Source: Aotearoamyces nothofagi | Lineage: Eukaryota > Ascomycota > Leotiomycetes > Leotiales > Tympanidaceae | DNA: 64,000 nt | Reading direction: 5' to 3' | Assembly: GCA_015345905.1 (NCBI GenBank) | Contig: JADDTR010000008.1 | Coordinates: 186,001 to 250,000 of the forward strand | Notes under the pieces: generated by a model | The model's database searches: none | The model's input: only the letters and a program-made list of their open reading frames with translations | Told to the model about the DNA's origin: nothing | Made by a program: the position numbers and the translations under genes | Part shown: positions 33,251-46,103 of the stretch, one piece after another | Layout of the letters: each line of letters begins with the position of its first letter | Numbering within the stretch: position 1 is the first letter of the stretch

Positions 33251-36200
33251 ATTGAACAATTTATCGAAAATGGATGGATGGGAAGACGAAACGTGTATGA
33301 GATAGTGCGATGGAGCGTGATAGAGAAGAGGAGCATGTTTACGGAGCTTTAGATGTGTCCCCGAGGATAGATATCTGACTGTACCATGAGAACTTCTATT
33401 CTGAACGTACATCTTGGTGATCTTTGTGATTTTGTGTTATTGGCTCAACATAGTTCAGTTCAAGTCAAGACTCGGTGAACCCATCAGACCAATAGGTATT
33501 CAAGTTTCGAGATTCCTCAGTATCAGGTGAAGGTCAGCTGCTAGAGCCTCTTCGTCACAGCGCGGCCCTCACAATGCTACGTCAAGCCCAATATTCTGAA
33601 TGCCAACGATTTCTATAATACTTACTCTAGACAGGTCGCTTTATGCTCATGCTGTGTAGAGATCTCAGCTTGCCTTTTATCAACTTCGTAATACCGATGA
33701 AACCTTTCGAAGATGTTTAGACAGTCAAGAATTAAGCTTGAGATCTTAACAATGCGGATAATCGGTAATCGTCAGTACTGACGATTAACAGTACAGTAAA
33801 TGCGCAAACTGCATGACTTCTCGGCCGCACGCGAACTTCGAAAGGGCAGATTCAATCACTCCTGCAAACCTAATGTCCGTCTGGTCGTGACGGAGACGCG
33901 GCATGCCGGCGTAAAGGCAGATGGCGTCGAAAGGCTGAACGGCGTCGAAAGGCCCAAACGACAGCAAGAATTGCTAATGACGAACGATGGGGCTAATTAC
34001 GACGGGGCTAGTGACGACTGCGACAGTCGGATCGACGACGAAAATTGGTTCACGGTGAGAGTGGCAGGACGACAGGCAGGATAGGTTGCTGATGCAGTCA
34101 AGTCTGGATACGATGGTGACGGCTGCACAGAATCAGTGGAAATATAGTAGTAGAAAACCTACCTAGCTGTTGAATGCATTTGACGGCATATAATTGAGGT
34201 AATCGATACTTACTATAGATAGTTCGGCAGCAAGTGTTGATATAGCTATCCATACAGAGCTTAAGTAATACAACACCTATGTGCAGAAAGGGGGAGAATA
34301 GAAGCCATAAGAGATTTAGAAAAGCTGGATTCCGCATAAAGGATGAAAAGGTGTCTCGTTAATTTCGTCTATCTCTTGGTGTATTCGAGGTGTTCGACGT
34401 TATGGCGTCTTACAGACTAGAGTTCCAGACCGTAGACTTCTAGAACATGGTGTATTCTTACTGGCATGACGATTAATTGTTTCATGTGCTGTCAAGACTC
34501 AAAAAACAATCAGCTAGAAAAGCATGCCCAGTTCGGTATGATCAAATGTTCTCTCTGCATTATCGTGGGAGTGAAGCCAGCCACTTTAGATATATCCGTC
34601 ACCCGATTTGATAGCGGAAGGAGGTGCATGACATACGTGTACAAGAGAGCAAACCGAGGGACCAATTGCAGCGAAATGGCTCTCCCAAAGGGCGGTGTGC
34701 TTTCCGACTTGTCATGTCCGTCGAACTCAATCGTTTCTAGGTTGATTCTGTACAGCCATGCGTAATGGATCGTTGCGACTTTGATCGCATCTCAACAGCT
34801 CTCGAGAGTGTCGTGTGCGCGACCTCACCACCTGTCCAAAAATCTGCCTTGGGTTATCGTCGTGCAGCAGATGAGCGATTATAATGAGTACAGAGCCCGA
34901 CGGGTCTGGAACTGTTGTCGGCGACATGTGGAGGTTTCAGCAGTCGGCGGCAGAAATGCAGACAGGGAGGAGGGCTTGCTTACTGGGGGTGCTCTGCCGA
35001 GATCACTGGAAAGTTGCTGTGATGGTATACATGAACTTAAAACATACCCGACTTAGTTGCATTTGCAGGTCCTGTTTGGCTTGCAAGGTTATAATTATAG
35101 TATAAAAAGAATTGCTTGTGTAATGGAATACAATCTGCTTAGATACAGCTTTGCAAGGCTGACAGCGAGGCAACCGGCCTCATCTTTGGTGTGGTAGCCA
35201 TATTACTGCACGGAAGTACCATACCAATAATTCTGGACCAGCATCTCATGTATGGAATGCTGTATGCACAAATAGTGGCGGAATGCAGGGAGGTCTCCGG
35301 CTCCATATGCGGAATAGACACAGATCATGCAGGACATGATAACGCCTTCTCACTGCGAGATGGCTCATATCGGCCATTTCTGTTCTGTGTAGCTTCAAGA
35401 AGAAGCATTACTGTCGTGCTGACGATAACCTACACTGCTAGAACCCCGACATTAGCAAGCCATGAGATGGCAGGTTTCGCTGCAGAGTGCCTTGGTCAGC
35501 ATCACGTATACTGTAAGTTGGGCATGTACGGAAGACAATCCTATCAGGACAACCCCAACAGTAGGACCGGCTAAATGGAAGATGACGGGAACTATCACCT
35601 GCGGGTAGCTTTCATGGCTTATTCTGATTTCTGCCTCTCGGTTTGCCTGTACAGCGGTGAGGCCGCAATGCTTTTTGTTCTGTATGACCCTCACGACCAG
35701 CTAGGGAGTGTTTGATACCAATTGACGATTGCTGGATCTAATTCGTCGTAATGAGCAATTTAGAAATCGAGGACAAAGCTGCCCGAATGTCTTGTTGCAC
35801 AATTGTAATTCTGCCTTGCGAGTTGCCTGTGTCTGTGCCTACCGGGGAATTCGGGGCCTTGTTTTGAAAGGATAAGGTTATGTCCTCATCCTGGACAGTT
35901 TAACGTACTATCCCCTCTAGATTCCTAGCGTTCGCGCCCATCAAAACAGCTCCACACACAAGTATCAACTATAAGTGCCATCAAGGGCCGAGTCGAGTCT
36001 GTCCGTGAAGGTCAATCCATACGCTGTATCGCCAGGTCAAGAAGGCAAGGCCTCATTTATACGTTACCAGTTACGGTCATGAAGATGATGATGACACCCG
36101 AGAATCGCTCGAGCACTGATGATGCTGAGATGATGACGGCTCTTAAAGGTTACGGCAGTGATCGGAATGAGGTATACCCAATAAACCATCCATGCCTACC

Positions 36201-37291
36201 TTCGCATTTGCATAAATGCTGATACCGGTGCTGATGCTGATGCACGACTCGCAGATATCGCCTACAGCCTCAGCCACAGCCACGTTTGCATCTTCGTCTA
36301 CCACCTCGCCCACGTCCGGCGCATATATGCACTCTCCGACTTATGGTCCCCAAGATGCAGTCTTCTCCTTTTTCAAGGACGTCAGTATAGAGGGATACCC
36401 GGCAAACGAGACTGCCGCAGAAAGATCCCAGCCATGGAAAAAAGTCTGGACTGGACCTCAAAAGCCCTCGGCCGATGGAAAACTGGTTATCGCATGTCCC
36501 AAGAGGGTCGATTATGGTACGGAGAGTGCTTGCTTCGTAATCACGTGTCATGCAGCAGCTAATAGTGAAACATCATAGGGAGTGCAAACTTGGGTGGCTA
36601 TTGACAAGGCGAGGTACCAGGGCGACCAGCGTTATAGATATCAGCAGGCAATAGGTTAATGAATTCCAGTCATCTAGAGAAGCTTCTGACTCGTTTCGTG
36701 GATTTCAAATGCGTGATAAGCGTGACCCTCCAGAATACGAAAGACTCCATTACCGTGGGGGCTCGCGAAGACGACCCGGAAAGTATCAACGTCGCAGAGC
36801 CTGATTAGCCCACGCTCCTTCTAAATTCTGGCTTTTGGACTCGACCAAAGGTAAAGGCGGGCGAGGGTTGCATCTCTCGCAGCCCCTACTCGAGGATAAT
36901 CAGTGCCATAATCAGTCGCCATGCATGAATTTTGCCTGAACCAGCTGGATACATGACCGAAGTTGGTGCTGCTATAAGACACCCATACAGAATACGGTAA
37001 GAGCAGGGGGAGGCAGCCTTAGTCTGCTTTGATTGGACGAGACGTGACAAAGCGTTATAGCGCGGCTCAAATGCCCCCAGAGGTTCGATGCTATACCCCT
37101 CTTTTTCCTTTGCCCTATACTACTCAACTGGAGAGACCAGACCGTCTTCAACAACGTCTTCAATAAACTTAGCAAGAACTACAGCACTGATACCCGCCCA
37201 AGCTTGCTATCCGCGAACTTTTATCGCAGCCTCATGGTCTGCATTCCAAATACCAATAAGCTCTGTCCACCAGTGGAAGTAGATCGCAGCA
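33251..37291. other. 4-kb gene-poor region between the pyruvate carrier and NLR genes
   Basis: No convincing gene. Present are a 22-bp perfect palindrome at 33766-33787, a 94-aa ORF at 33800-34084 with a SET-like NHSCKPNV motif, and several short ORFs (35191-35574, 36216-36578) without family signatures. On the minus strand at about 35400-35700 a frame reads like a hydrophobic transporter fragment, but it is short and interrupted. The region marks the change from housekeeping to accessory genes. Confidence 0.5.
33766..33787. repeat. 22-bp perfect palindrome
   Basis: Centred between 33776 and 33777; each 11-base arm (TAATCGTCAGT) is followed directly by its reverse complement. It could be a dimeric regulator site or a small hairpin. 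Confidence 0.9.
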
Positions 37292-40200
37292 ATGCCAAGT
37301 CTTCCTCCCATACTTCTCCGACGCGACGAGCATGAAATCGACTTCGAGTGAGTTGTGCATCCAAGAATTGTATCGCCTCCCTTATATACTAATAGCCTGG
37401 TATAGTGACCCTCGTACATATGCTTTAGAGAGATGGAAGGAGATGAACTCTACCTATGTCGAACTATTAACTCCCGCTGATCGCAAAACGGTCGAAGACC
37501 CAAAAGACTGGTCCGCAGTCACTCAAATCATTCAAGAAAAGGCCAGTGAACGAAATACTGACAATGCCTCACGGAGAGCTCTTAATCGAATCCAGCCCTT
37601 GCCTCGGACACTAGCAAACCTTACGGGAGACTTTGAACGGGCACTTTCCCCAGCTGTCTTAGAATTCAATATATTGTGGGGTCTCTTGCTGCTTAATATT
37701 ACAGTAAGTCGCTCTGAGAAGCATCATTGATGTTGGTATGGTCAAATATTAACCATGTCAAGCTCTCTATGGGCACGCTAGAGAGACTCACTCAAACAGT
37801 GTCTTGGCTTTATAAACTAAGACGGTTGATTGAGCGGTTCGTCCGGGTCTTCAACATGTGTCAAAAAGAACAAGAGCCAACATTAACAGCCATCGAATTC
37901 TTTGAGGGTATGCTTGGTATGATGTGCGAGTCTGCCCAATACCTCCGGTCGTTTTCATCCGCAGGTATGCACGAACCCCCTATCCTCAAGTACCACTAAC
38001 ATAATGAATCCAGTCGATAATGAGTCGGAGGCATGGTCTGAACTGCTGTCAAAGATTGAGAAGCACCAAGACGAGCTAGACAGCACCATAAAACACCTCA
38101 GCGAGATTGTCTCATATTCGGCAGCCAACCAGCAAACCCAAGCACACAACCTTGTAATCAGACACTCGTTAGACCCCGACTCGGGTGAGCGAGTACGATT
38201 TCCAGTCAAGATGCTTCCTTTCCAACAGAATACAAACTTTTATGGACGAAAAAGTGAGCTTGCGAAGATAGATACATACTTGAGATGGCAGAACAACCCG
38301 GCGCTACGAACTTATTCAATTTACGGACGTCGTGGAGTGGGAAAGACGCAAATTGCACTCGAATATGCCTTCACAAATCCTTCTCGATTTAATGCTGTAT
38401 TCTGGATTCGGTGCGAAACCTCACTATCCCTACGACAGAGCTTCACAGAAATGGCCATTAGTATTACAACACAAGTTATTATTTAACATATAATTCTTGC
38501 TAATATTTGTTACAGAACTGAACCTTCCCGGTGCTGACAAGAACGGTACCGCACAAAACTATCCTATCATTTTTATATACTGACAGTGCTTAGGACACCA
38601 CGAAGAAAACCTGATGATGGTACAGGCATGGTTGAAAAAGACAAGTGAGTGAATATCATCGAGATTGCAAGAGAGTCTCTGCTAACTGTACTGCTTATTC
38701 AAGATCAACGATGGTTAATGATCTTCGACAATGCTGGTAGATACTTAATTTTATTTTATCAACGATTCACCCCGAACTAGTTCCTAATCACAAGCTTATT
38801 TGTAACACAGATAGGGAGTCCGAGTCTATCCTTAAGGGATACTGGCCGATAAATGCCGAAGGTGCAATCTTAATCACGTCTCGCGATTACTACAATTTTA
38901 TCAAGGATATACAACGGAAAGGCGAGACCGTCTTGCCATTCAACGACGAAGAATCATGGAACCTCTTTACTAGGCTCATAGATTACAAGTGGTTGGATAT
39001 TCTCGATCAAAATGAGACAGAAGCAACTGCAGCAAGAGATTGGCTGAAAAAGCTCAGGGGATTACGTGAGTCTCAAGTATATGCATGAAATTGTTATAAA
39101 CAAAATCTTATTAACCTTTCCGTTTAGCACTTTCTATAAAGACCGCAGCTAGCTTGATAGTCAATCCAAAATCACATGGAGGCTCGTCGATTGCTGAGAA
39201 GTACGACACCTTTCTACGGCATGAGATAGACCTCCCGGAGCGGCACCGAGGCGAACGAAAAGACACAATTCGTGCTCTCGATTCTGTCTTTGATATGACA
39301 TTTACATCACTGAGTCGGCATGCTAGAGACGTTCTAGGCATATTAGCACTTCTATCACCAGGTAGGTTATCTTAGGTATTATGAAGAATAAATAATTCTA
39401 GCCCTCTTCACTAATTCATTCCTCAGATGAAATCCTTGTTGAGCTCTTCCTACCCCGCAAACAAGTAAGTTCAATAGCTCTCATGCTGCTTTATGCAATT
39501 TATTGATGACGTGTATAGTCAGCACTGGACGGGAAACTCGAATTCGCCAAGGTAGACATTCCTGGCAATGTGAACCAGACGGAAGCCGATCTTACAAGGC
39601 TCGTCAACTTGTCTCCTGCACTAAATAAAGCAATTGAAGAGCTAGCACTGGCTTCTCTCATCACTGTCGACAGTCGAAGACTATCGGTCCATAGAGAGAT
39701 CCAAGAAGCTATGAATTACCATTCTAAGCAAGACTTGCAAGATTCATTCGGTAGCTGCGTCAGTCTCGTGTATGAAGGTAATATGACAGTACCCCTTTTA
39801 CAAGCTCGACTAAAGCTGACTACTATATAGCTTTCCCGAAACAGGTCTATGGAAACACGCTGTACGACAGTTGGGGAGTTTGTACAAGTTATATTACCCA
39901 TGCCGTACATTTGAGTAACAAGCTCAAGAGATACGGGCCAAAGCTCCTCCAGCCATCATGGGAATTTGTCCAACTCTCCTCGAATGCTGCATGGTAAATC
40001 TACGGTATAAACACGTTATACAGTACACTGCTAATATTGTAGTATAGGTACATGTACGAAGTAGGCCTCTATGAGGATGGTGTTGCAATAATTGAGGTTG
40101 CAAAAAGCGTTTGCACCGACAGCGAGAGTTCTCAAATGGCTCATCTTTGCACAACGCAAGGAGCCAACTTCTATGAGCTTAACCAGATGTCAGAGTGTCG

Positions 40201-41109
40201 GGCAAACTGGGAGAAAGCATATTACATTCGGGAGAAGCTTCAGTGCGAAGAAGACAGAGGAGACATTGCCATCAGCCTTCATAACCTCGCAAATTTAGAA
40301 GCCGCCATGGGGAATCCAGAAAAGGCGCTGTCCTACTACGACGAAGTTGTAAAGATCCGTCTTGCTATTGGCAATCGAGCAGCTTTACATCTTGGTACTA
40401 CATACCTTGGAATTGGCCGCTGTTATGTTGACCAGAAAAGGTACCTGGATGCTCGGAAAATGTACGGCCAAGCAGAGCAACTCTTCGTCCGCACAGCAGG
40501 TGCAAATAAACATTTCATGGCCCAGTGAGTATTGTCAAGCTAATAATACCCGGTTAATGTTGACATATATCGCAGTTGCCACTATCAATACGGTAATGTT
40601 GATTTCGAGCAAGGACTTTACCATGAGGCAAGGCGAGCCTACGACAATTGCTTGAATATTGCTTCAGTCGAGATTCCTATGCATCCTCTGACATGTGCTG
40701 CCTATTACAGCATCGGCTGTACAGAATTCGCTCTTGGTAATGATGAGCCCGCAAAGTACGTGCCTCCAAGATTCCACTAAACACATAATCATCATTAACA
40801 ATAATCATCATTAGGATGTGGCTAGGGAAGGCAAAAAGCATAGCTGAGTTGCGGAGCCCAGCTAGAGTCGACGGCACCACAGCTCGGATCTTGTGGAAGA
40901 TGGCTCAGGTGATGAAAAATGACATCACGGGAGCAGGAACGATCGAAGCTAATTCGCTGTTGAATCGAGCGGAGGCTGCGAGAGCGGAGTTGACTACGAA
41001 AGGCGAGTCTGCAGAGGTTGATAACTTGGACGAGGACAGAGATGGCAAGACCCAACAACAGATAGAGGAAGAGGAGTACGACTTGCTGGTTCCTGGGTAC
41101 TTTAGGTGA
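37292..41109 (+). CDS. STAND/NLR protein: N-terminal helical domain, NB-ARC-like NTPase, TPR repeats
   Basis: Fifteen exons: 37292-37347, 37406-37703, 37763-37964, 38014-38460, 38516-38545, 38594-38644, 38704-38736, 38811-39065, 39128-39361, 39427-39464, 39519-39777, 39831-39993, 40048-40524, 40576-40755 and 40815-41109. Together they give 1005 aa with every junction in frame. Residues 1-215 form a helical N-terminal domain with some likeness to the Goodbye/DUF7708-type domains of fungal NLRs. The P-loop is GRRGVGKTQ (about residue 290), Walker B WLMIFDNAD (about 365-373), and ILITSRDYYN a sensor-1-like motif. Residues about 690-850 hold TPRs (ISLHNLANLEAAMGNPEKAL and similar). Fungal STANDs are thought to act in self/non-self recognition and immunity. 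The donor at 38461 (GTATTA) was chosen because the alternative gives a stop. Confidence 0.85.
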
Positions 41110-41370
41110 TGGGCGTTTTGGGATGATGGAATGGGTATGAACCGTGTGATGGCATTGGGTGTTATACAGCCTTGATTTAGCGATGGGGTTATTAGGTTAT
41201 GGGCATTCAAATTGAGATCATGGAGTCTATGCCAGCTTGAATTTAACTAAGATATTTTCATTTGACTAGAATATCAATATCGTGATGCGTGTTAGGATAC
41301 AAGATTTCTCTTTATAATTACACGTGTAATCTTCAGCCTTTGTCAATGAATTGCTCTGCTATACAATAGA

Positions 41371-43286
41371 TTAAGTGGGATATCTCGAGGTCGAAACCGG
41401 CCGCGTTTGTTGCAATGTAAGGACAAACTGCCCAATTTGAAAGACCAGGGAAAGGATTGACAAGACGACTGTCGTGACCAGAGTAGCAAGAACTGCCTAG
41501 CTAAAAGTTAGCAATTATCGCGATTATATACGACGCGGAAACAAGGTAGAACTAACCCAAAACTGCCACCAGTTTGTGATATCGCGGTGGTCATCCCAAA
41601 GAGCTTTCAAGCTACCTGGATTCTCCTGCTTCACATACCTTTCAATCTCCAAAATCCGCTCAGCAAAGAAGCGATACGAGCTCGGTGCATAGGAAGCCTG
41701 GACATTATCAGCACGTATATCGTCATAGATCTCCAGCACTTCAGGGTCGTCGCAGCTTCGCCCGCACAGCTGCTGCAGCATCGCATCGGCATCTTCGAGC
41801 GTGACTAGCGACTTGAGCGTCAACTTCTGCCACTTCGCCATGTCTCTGTTGAACAGCTTCCATGATTTCTGGTCCTGGCCGAATATCAGCCTGTAGGTGA
41901 GCAGGATCTCCTTGAAGAATTCGGGCGTCCAGGTCACGTCAGCTGCTATCATGCCTGCGGGCTTAGTCGCGTTATCTTCAAACAAACTAGGGCATTGTTA
42001 GTATGAGATTGTGGTGGCCCTTGGTCCGGGATATACCGTGAAAGCAGGACTCTTTTCTGGTGACAGTACATGAGGCGGCAGAATGAGGGGAAGCGGAAGA
42101 TTTTGAGACTTTTTCGACCGCTGTCGAACTCCAAGTGTAGGCTTATGCTGTTGACCCACTGGATGTCGACCTTGCATACTTTCCTCAGAACATGATATGA
42201 TACAAAGCGAGCTTGTATGCGTTCTAAAGTAGGCGCCATGTCGCGTATCTTCTTCTCCATAGGATCCGGGACAAGTTTACCGAATTTTCGAAACATGGAC
42301 CATAGTGGTTGCTCTATATAGTCAAAGTCTTGGCTCAAGTTGTAAAAGGTTCTGGTTGGTGCTCTCTTCTGTGTACCGCTAGAGGTTGTACAAGTGTCGG
42401 AGACCACAAGCCTGGAAATATTTGGGCTGTGAAGAGGTTCGTAGAGCATGCCTTCGATCTTGTTAATGAGGTCTTTGTGTAAATAGGAAGTAAACGTACT
42501 GAGCCACGATATAAAGGTAAAAACAACTTGATTCCTTGCTGGTCGTTCATCGTCATCTGCGTCAAGTAGAAGGTCCTTCAATATCAACTCGTCCACGATT
42601 TTTACCATAGCCAAGTTTCTAGTCGTTGATAATTGGCGCGCAACATCAGCCAATACTCTATAAAGCATGGGAAAGTCAGGAGGGCCGGGGGCCACTGGCA
42701 CTACTTTGTTCATGCTTGGCTGTATGAAGTGCCAATGGCTTCGGAATTTGAACTCGAGGAAGTTGATATACCATGTGCAAGCCTGTCTCACAGATGGCGA
42801 ATCTGTCTTGTCAAACACTAGATAAGATATGAATTCTTCCCGGATGCTGGATTCTGGGGAACCACCTGTCGCCAGAGAAGGTTCCTGCCGAGCGTTCCAC
42901 GAGTGGGATGTTACTGCGAGGATCGATAAGCCTTCCAACGAATAGATTGCTGCAGTAAATGAACCCGCTGCGTACCTCTCTTGAACAGCCGCACTGACCT
43001 TTGGATTGCTGAGCGATTTGACAGATCAGTACGACCTGTATTGGTTCTCTTTATGTTGTGAGCCCTCGAACTGAAGAGTCCTACACTGTTCAACCAAGAC
43101 ACCTACCATACCAATTGCCAAAGGCCGGTTTACGCTCAGTGACTGCAACTCCTCCCCATCGCCGCAAAGTCCGCTCTCGAGATCGCTACTACTCCGCATG
43201 ATGGGCGTTTTAGCGGTTGAAGAGAGTACGCTCCGCTGCTTCCTATTATTTAACAGTATCACAGAACTATCAGAGCTTTCGGTCAT
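41371..43286 (-). CDS. Hypothetical protein with C-terminal membrane anchor, 565 aa
   Basis: Minus-strand exons 43286-43107, 42998-42037, 41986-41557 and 41496-41371. The N-terminal 60 residues are Ser-rich and disordered. A long helical soluble region follows, ending ALWDDHRDITNWWQFW. The last exon codes one membrane segment (AVLATLVTTVVLSILSLVFQ, about residues 525-550) and a short tail. The W-W-x-F-W before a C-terminal TM recurs in fungal hypothetical proteins. The first intron uses an AAG acceptor, chosen because it keeps the frame (GMVSAAVQERYAAGS); that join is the least certain. It ends 260 bp from the NLR, tail-to-tail. Function unknown. Confidence 0.72.
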
Positions 43287-44326
43287 CACCAGTGCATCGT
43301 TACTTGGAAGTTAGATAGTTAGATGAACAGTTTCGTAGCACGCGCTCTCTGCGCCTCACTTTCCCATCTTTTTCAGCTTCGGGGCTTCGATCTTCTGCCT
43401 AGTGGGATTTGCGACGCGGCTGAAAGGTAGCAGGGCTGCCTATCTTCATTGGCCTTCTTCTCCCATCATTACGAAGAATTCCAGGCGGCATTGAGTGGTG
43501 GAAGCTGCAATAGACCCTCGGGGTGCATATGCGAACCATCCAAACCGCATACAGTGTCTGGTGGGAAGCCTCATTGAGCCGGGATAGTGGTCATGCATTG
43601 CTGTCGCACTGCCACAATTTGTTGGCCAGCTGTGCCCGTGGATGACAAGCTGGTAGGTAGTATTGTGGTTGCATTTCCAGCGTCTTGCCGCTTTAACACA
43701 TCCTTTTGGCCTGTCTCTTGTTAGTATCGTGATTCGCTATGTTCTCTAAGTTGATATGAATGCTACAGCACCCCAGTAAATGCATATGCGTGCGGAAAGT
43801 TTATGCACTGCATGTTGCAGTACGCAACAGTACATGCAATGATGCACCACTCAGCAATTGTTGTCTGTAGGTCCCTCGAGAAAGCGACAAATTCCATTTG
43901 GCCATAAGCCTCGGTGCCATTAAAGCTTTGCGATTGGACTCGTATGGCTGTGGATGCGAAGAAGAAAAGACTTTTACAGCCGTTACTTCATAGTCGTCCA
44001 GCAAGAAAAGGTTTCCTAGGAGACGGTCAGTCGCTGATGGCTATCAATTTTGGAGTTAAGATAGGCTAACTTAACAAGTACAAATCTATTAGACCTCATA
44101 TATGTCCTTACAAAATTCGGGATTTCTACTGACCATCACAATTATCAACCTTCATGCAAAAGCAGTTAGAATTCAATGTAAGTTGTATCTCATAAACTAT
44201 ATTAGAGCCCCTATCCGTTCTCATATCCAGAAATACTCCTGTTATTTGCGATACCGCCCTACTATACGCTACAAACTCTATGCTGAATCAACTTCTACTT
44301 CCGTTTCGGTCCATGTATCTTTCACG
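43287..44326. other. Intergenic, about 1 kb
   Basis: Promoter side of the membrane-anchored hypothetical protein and 3' flank of the CmcJ-type gene. The ORFs at 43801-44004 (minus) and 44102-44389 (plus) have no family signature. No repeat recognised. Confidence 0.5.
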
Positions 44327-45465
44327 TTATTCTTTCGTGATCAATATCGATCTCGTTTCGACAGACCGGCGTGGAGGTGCATCAGGTGACTTCCGAGTGT
44401 TGTCAAAAGAGACATGTGGGCAAACTAGCAGAAAGGCATATTAGTACATATAATCATTACAGCAAGTATTAGTACCCAGGTAATGGAGATAGTAACTTTA
44501 AACTTGTGTACGTACACCTAGCGTGATTGCCAGCCCTTGTATCATACATCACAAAGGCAAAGGGTTCTTCTGGCGTCTGTTTCTCCAGCCAGTACCTGCC
44601 GATATAAGATAAGTATATGTCTTTAATAAGCAGCAGGACTGTAGAGGTCTCAAAATAGAACGTACCATTTGTGATTTGGGTTGTATGTCAGATAGTAGAC
44701 TTCGCCAACCCTATCGGGGATAATGCGATCGGCCGCAACCAGGTCGGTGGGATCAACAGATCGACTATCACAGAGTGCCAAAGGTCTATCTTCCAAAACA
44801 AGAACAAGGGTCCTCCAGGTGCTAGTTAAATATTAGAGCCTGTGAGGTGAAGCGTAATGGAACTGTCTATGCTAGACAACAGACTTACTTGACGATCCTG
44901 AAACGGTATCCCGGCTTTAGGTATTTTAGCTTGTCTTCGTCGGAGAGATGGCGATTTATGATATTTGGTCCAGAGGAATATGTTACGTCTACAAAGTAAG
45001 TATAGCAATCACTCCTGGATAAGGTCTTTGGATATACTGACCATTATGAGCCCCCTTCGCCGGACCTTCGACCAAGAGAGGATCGTTGTAGTCAATCTCA
45101 CTTCGCTGGATGCCCACATTCTCTCTCTTCCGTACCTCATAGCATTTAGCATAGACCGCGCCAAAGACGTCCCGTAACATCTCTTCAGTCTCTGATCTAT
45201 AAATCTCAACTTCCTCTCGTGTACTGAGAGTCAAGTCCTTGCTTTTATGGCTGATAACCTGAAAGCCAGATGACTCGAGAGTAGGATTGGAGCCGCGCAT
45301 GTCTGTGATTGTGATATCGTCATGAGCTTCATACTCTAGGTTGTCCAGGCGCTGTGCATCAGGGTCGAAACCCTCGTGCGGTGCGAGCAAACAGTAATAT
45401 GGCTTCTCTAATTCATAGAGTGGCAGCTTCTGGAGATAGTCGATCTTGCCGGTGATATCAGGCAT
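44327..45465 (-). CDS. CmcJ/AsaB-like oxygenase (cephem methoxylase-like family)
   Basis: Minus-strand exons 45465-45042, 44988-44889, 44821-44666, 44595-44516 and 44424-44327 give 285 aa. Family blocks in order: GKIDYLQKLPLYELEKPYYC, DMRGSNPTLESSGFQVISHK, AHNDVTYSSGPNIINRHL, YRFRIVNTWRTL, RPLALCDSRSVDPTDLVAAD, VGEVYYLTYNPNHKWYWL and PFAFVMYDTRAGNHARFCPH. Members resemble the CmcJ subunit of cephamycin methoxylation and are often found in fungal metabolite clusters, where several act as Fe(II)/2-oxoglutarate oxygenases. The H-N-D, H and R residues that usually bind Fe and cosubstrate are present. The last donor (GTACGT) was chosen because it restores ARFCPHVSF. Its neighbour on the same strand is the LOG gene. 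Confidence 0.88.
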
Positions 45466-46103
45466 CTTGGTGGCGTACGTGCGTATTTATGTGGATAGCG
45501 AAGATACGTTGTAAACTGGTGTTGAGCATTGGGGAAGATAGCTAAGCTTTAATAACTCGGAATATATGGTGGATTGCGAACCACGAGAATCCCAGGAACA
45601 TTGCGGTGAAGGCCATTGAGGTATTCCATAACCACTCCGCCTTGCTCGCTGCCTCACGAAAAAAGCGAATCACAAGCTTTGGGGATCCCGGTGGTGCGAA
45701 GGTGCCCATTAAGCCTGGCAAACCCGTTTCAGGGCTGTCGTGGCCCGCGAATAAGCTGCGGATCGGTCACCTCCGCCTCGGAATATGACTCTCAGGCTTT
45801 CTACTTAGATACGTTCCAGCACATAGCAACTACAAAACGATACTAGCGAGTCGACGAGGCAGACTGCGAGAAAGACAGAAGCAGTCATGGAAGAAATCGA
45901 ACCACTTCGAAACGCATGACCTCTTGCTCACTGCTCAATGCCGGATTAGCAGTTGCGGCTGCAGCGCCCGTCGTTTCTGCCCGTTGCGCATTGGTTTGGT
46001 GAGAGCAGCTCATGAGGGCCAGACGCGGTTCAAACGACATCTCTTGTAGCTGAACGGTACTGAAGCGGTCTCCATCGGCAAAAAAACATGTCATTTGGTC
46101 TTC
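45466..46103. other. Intergenic, CmcJ-type promoter and LOG 3' flank
   Basis: 638 bp between two minus-strand genes. The ORFs 45606-45846 (plus) and 45885-46094 (minus) have no signature. No clear core element. Confidence 0.45.

Noticed and set aside
36216-36578. 120-aa plus ORF in the gene-poor region
   Set aside because: Low-complexity Ser/Thr N-terminus, no known domain, and a comparable ORF on the other strand.
38461-38486. Reading through to a donor at GTTATT in NLR exon 4
   Set aside because: That join leads to an immediate stop; the GTATTA donor at 38461 gives the expected MAIKLNLPGAD.
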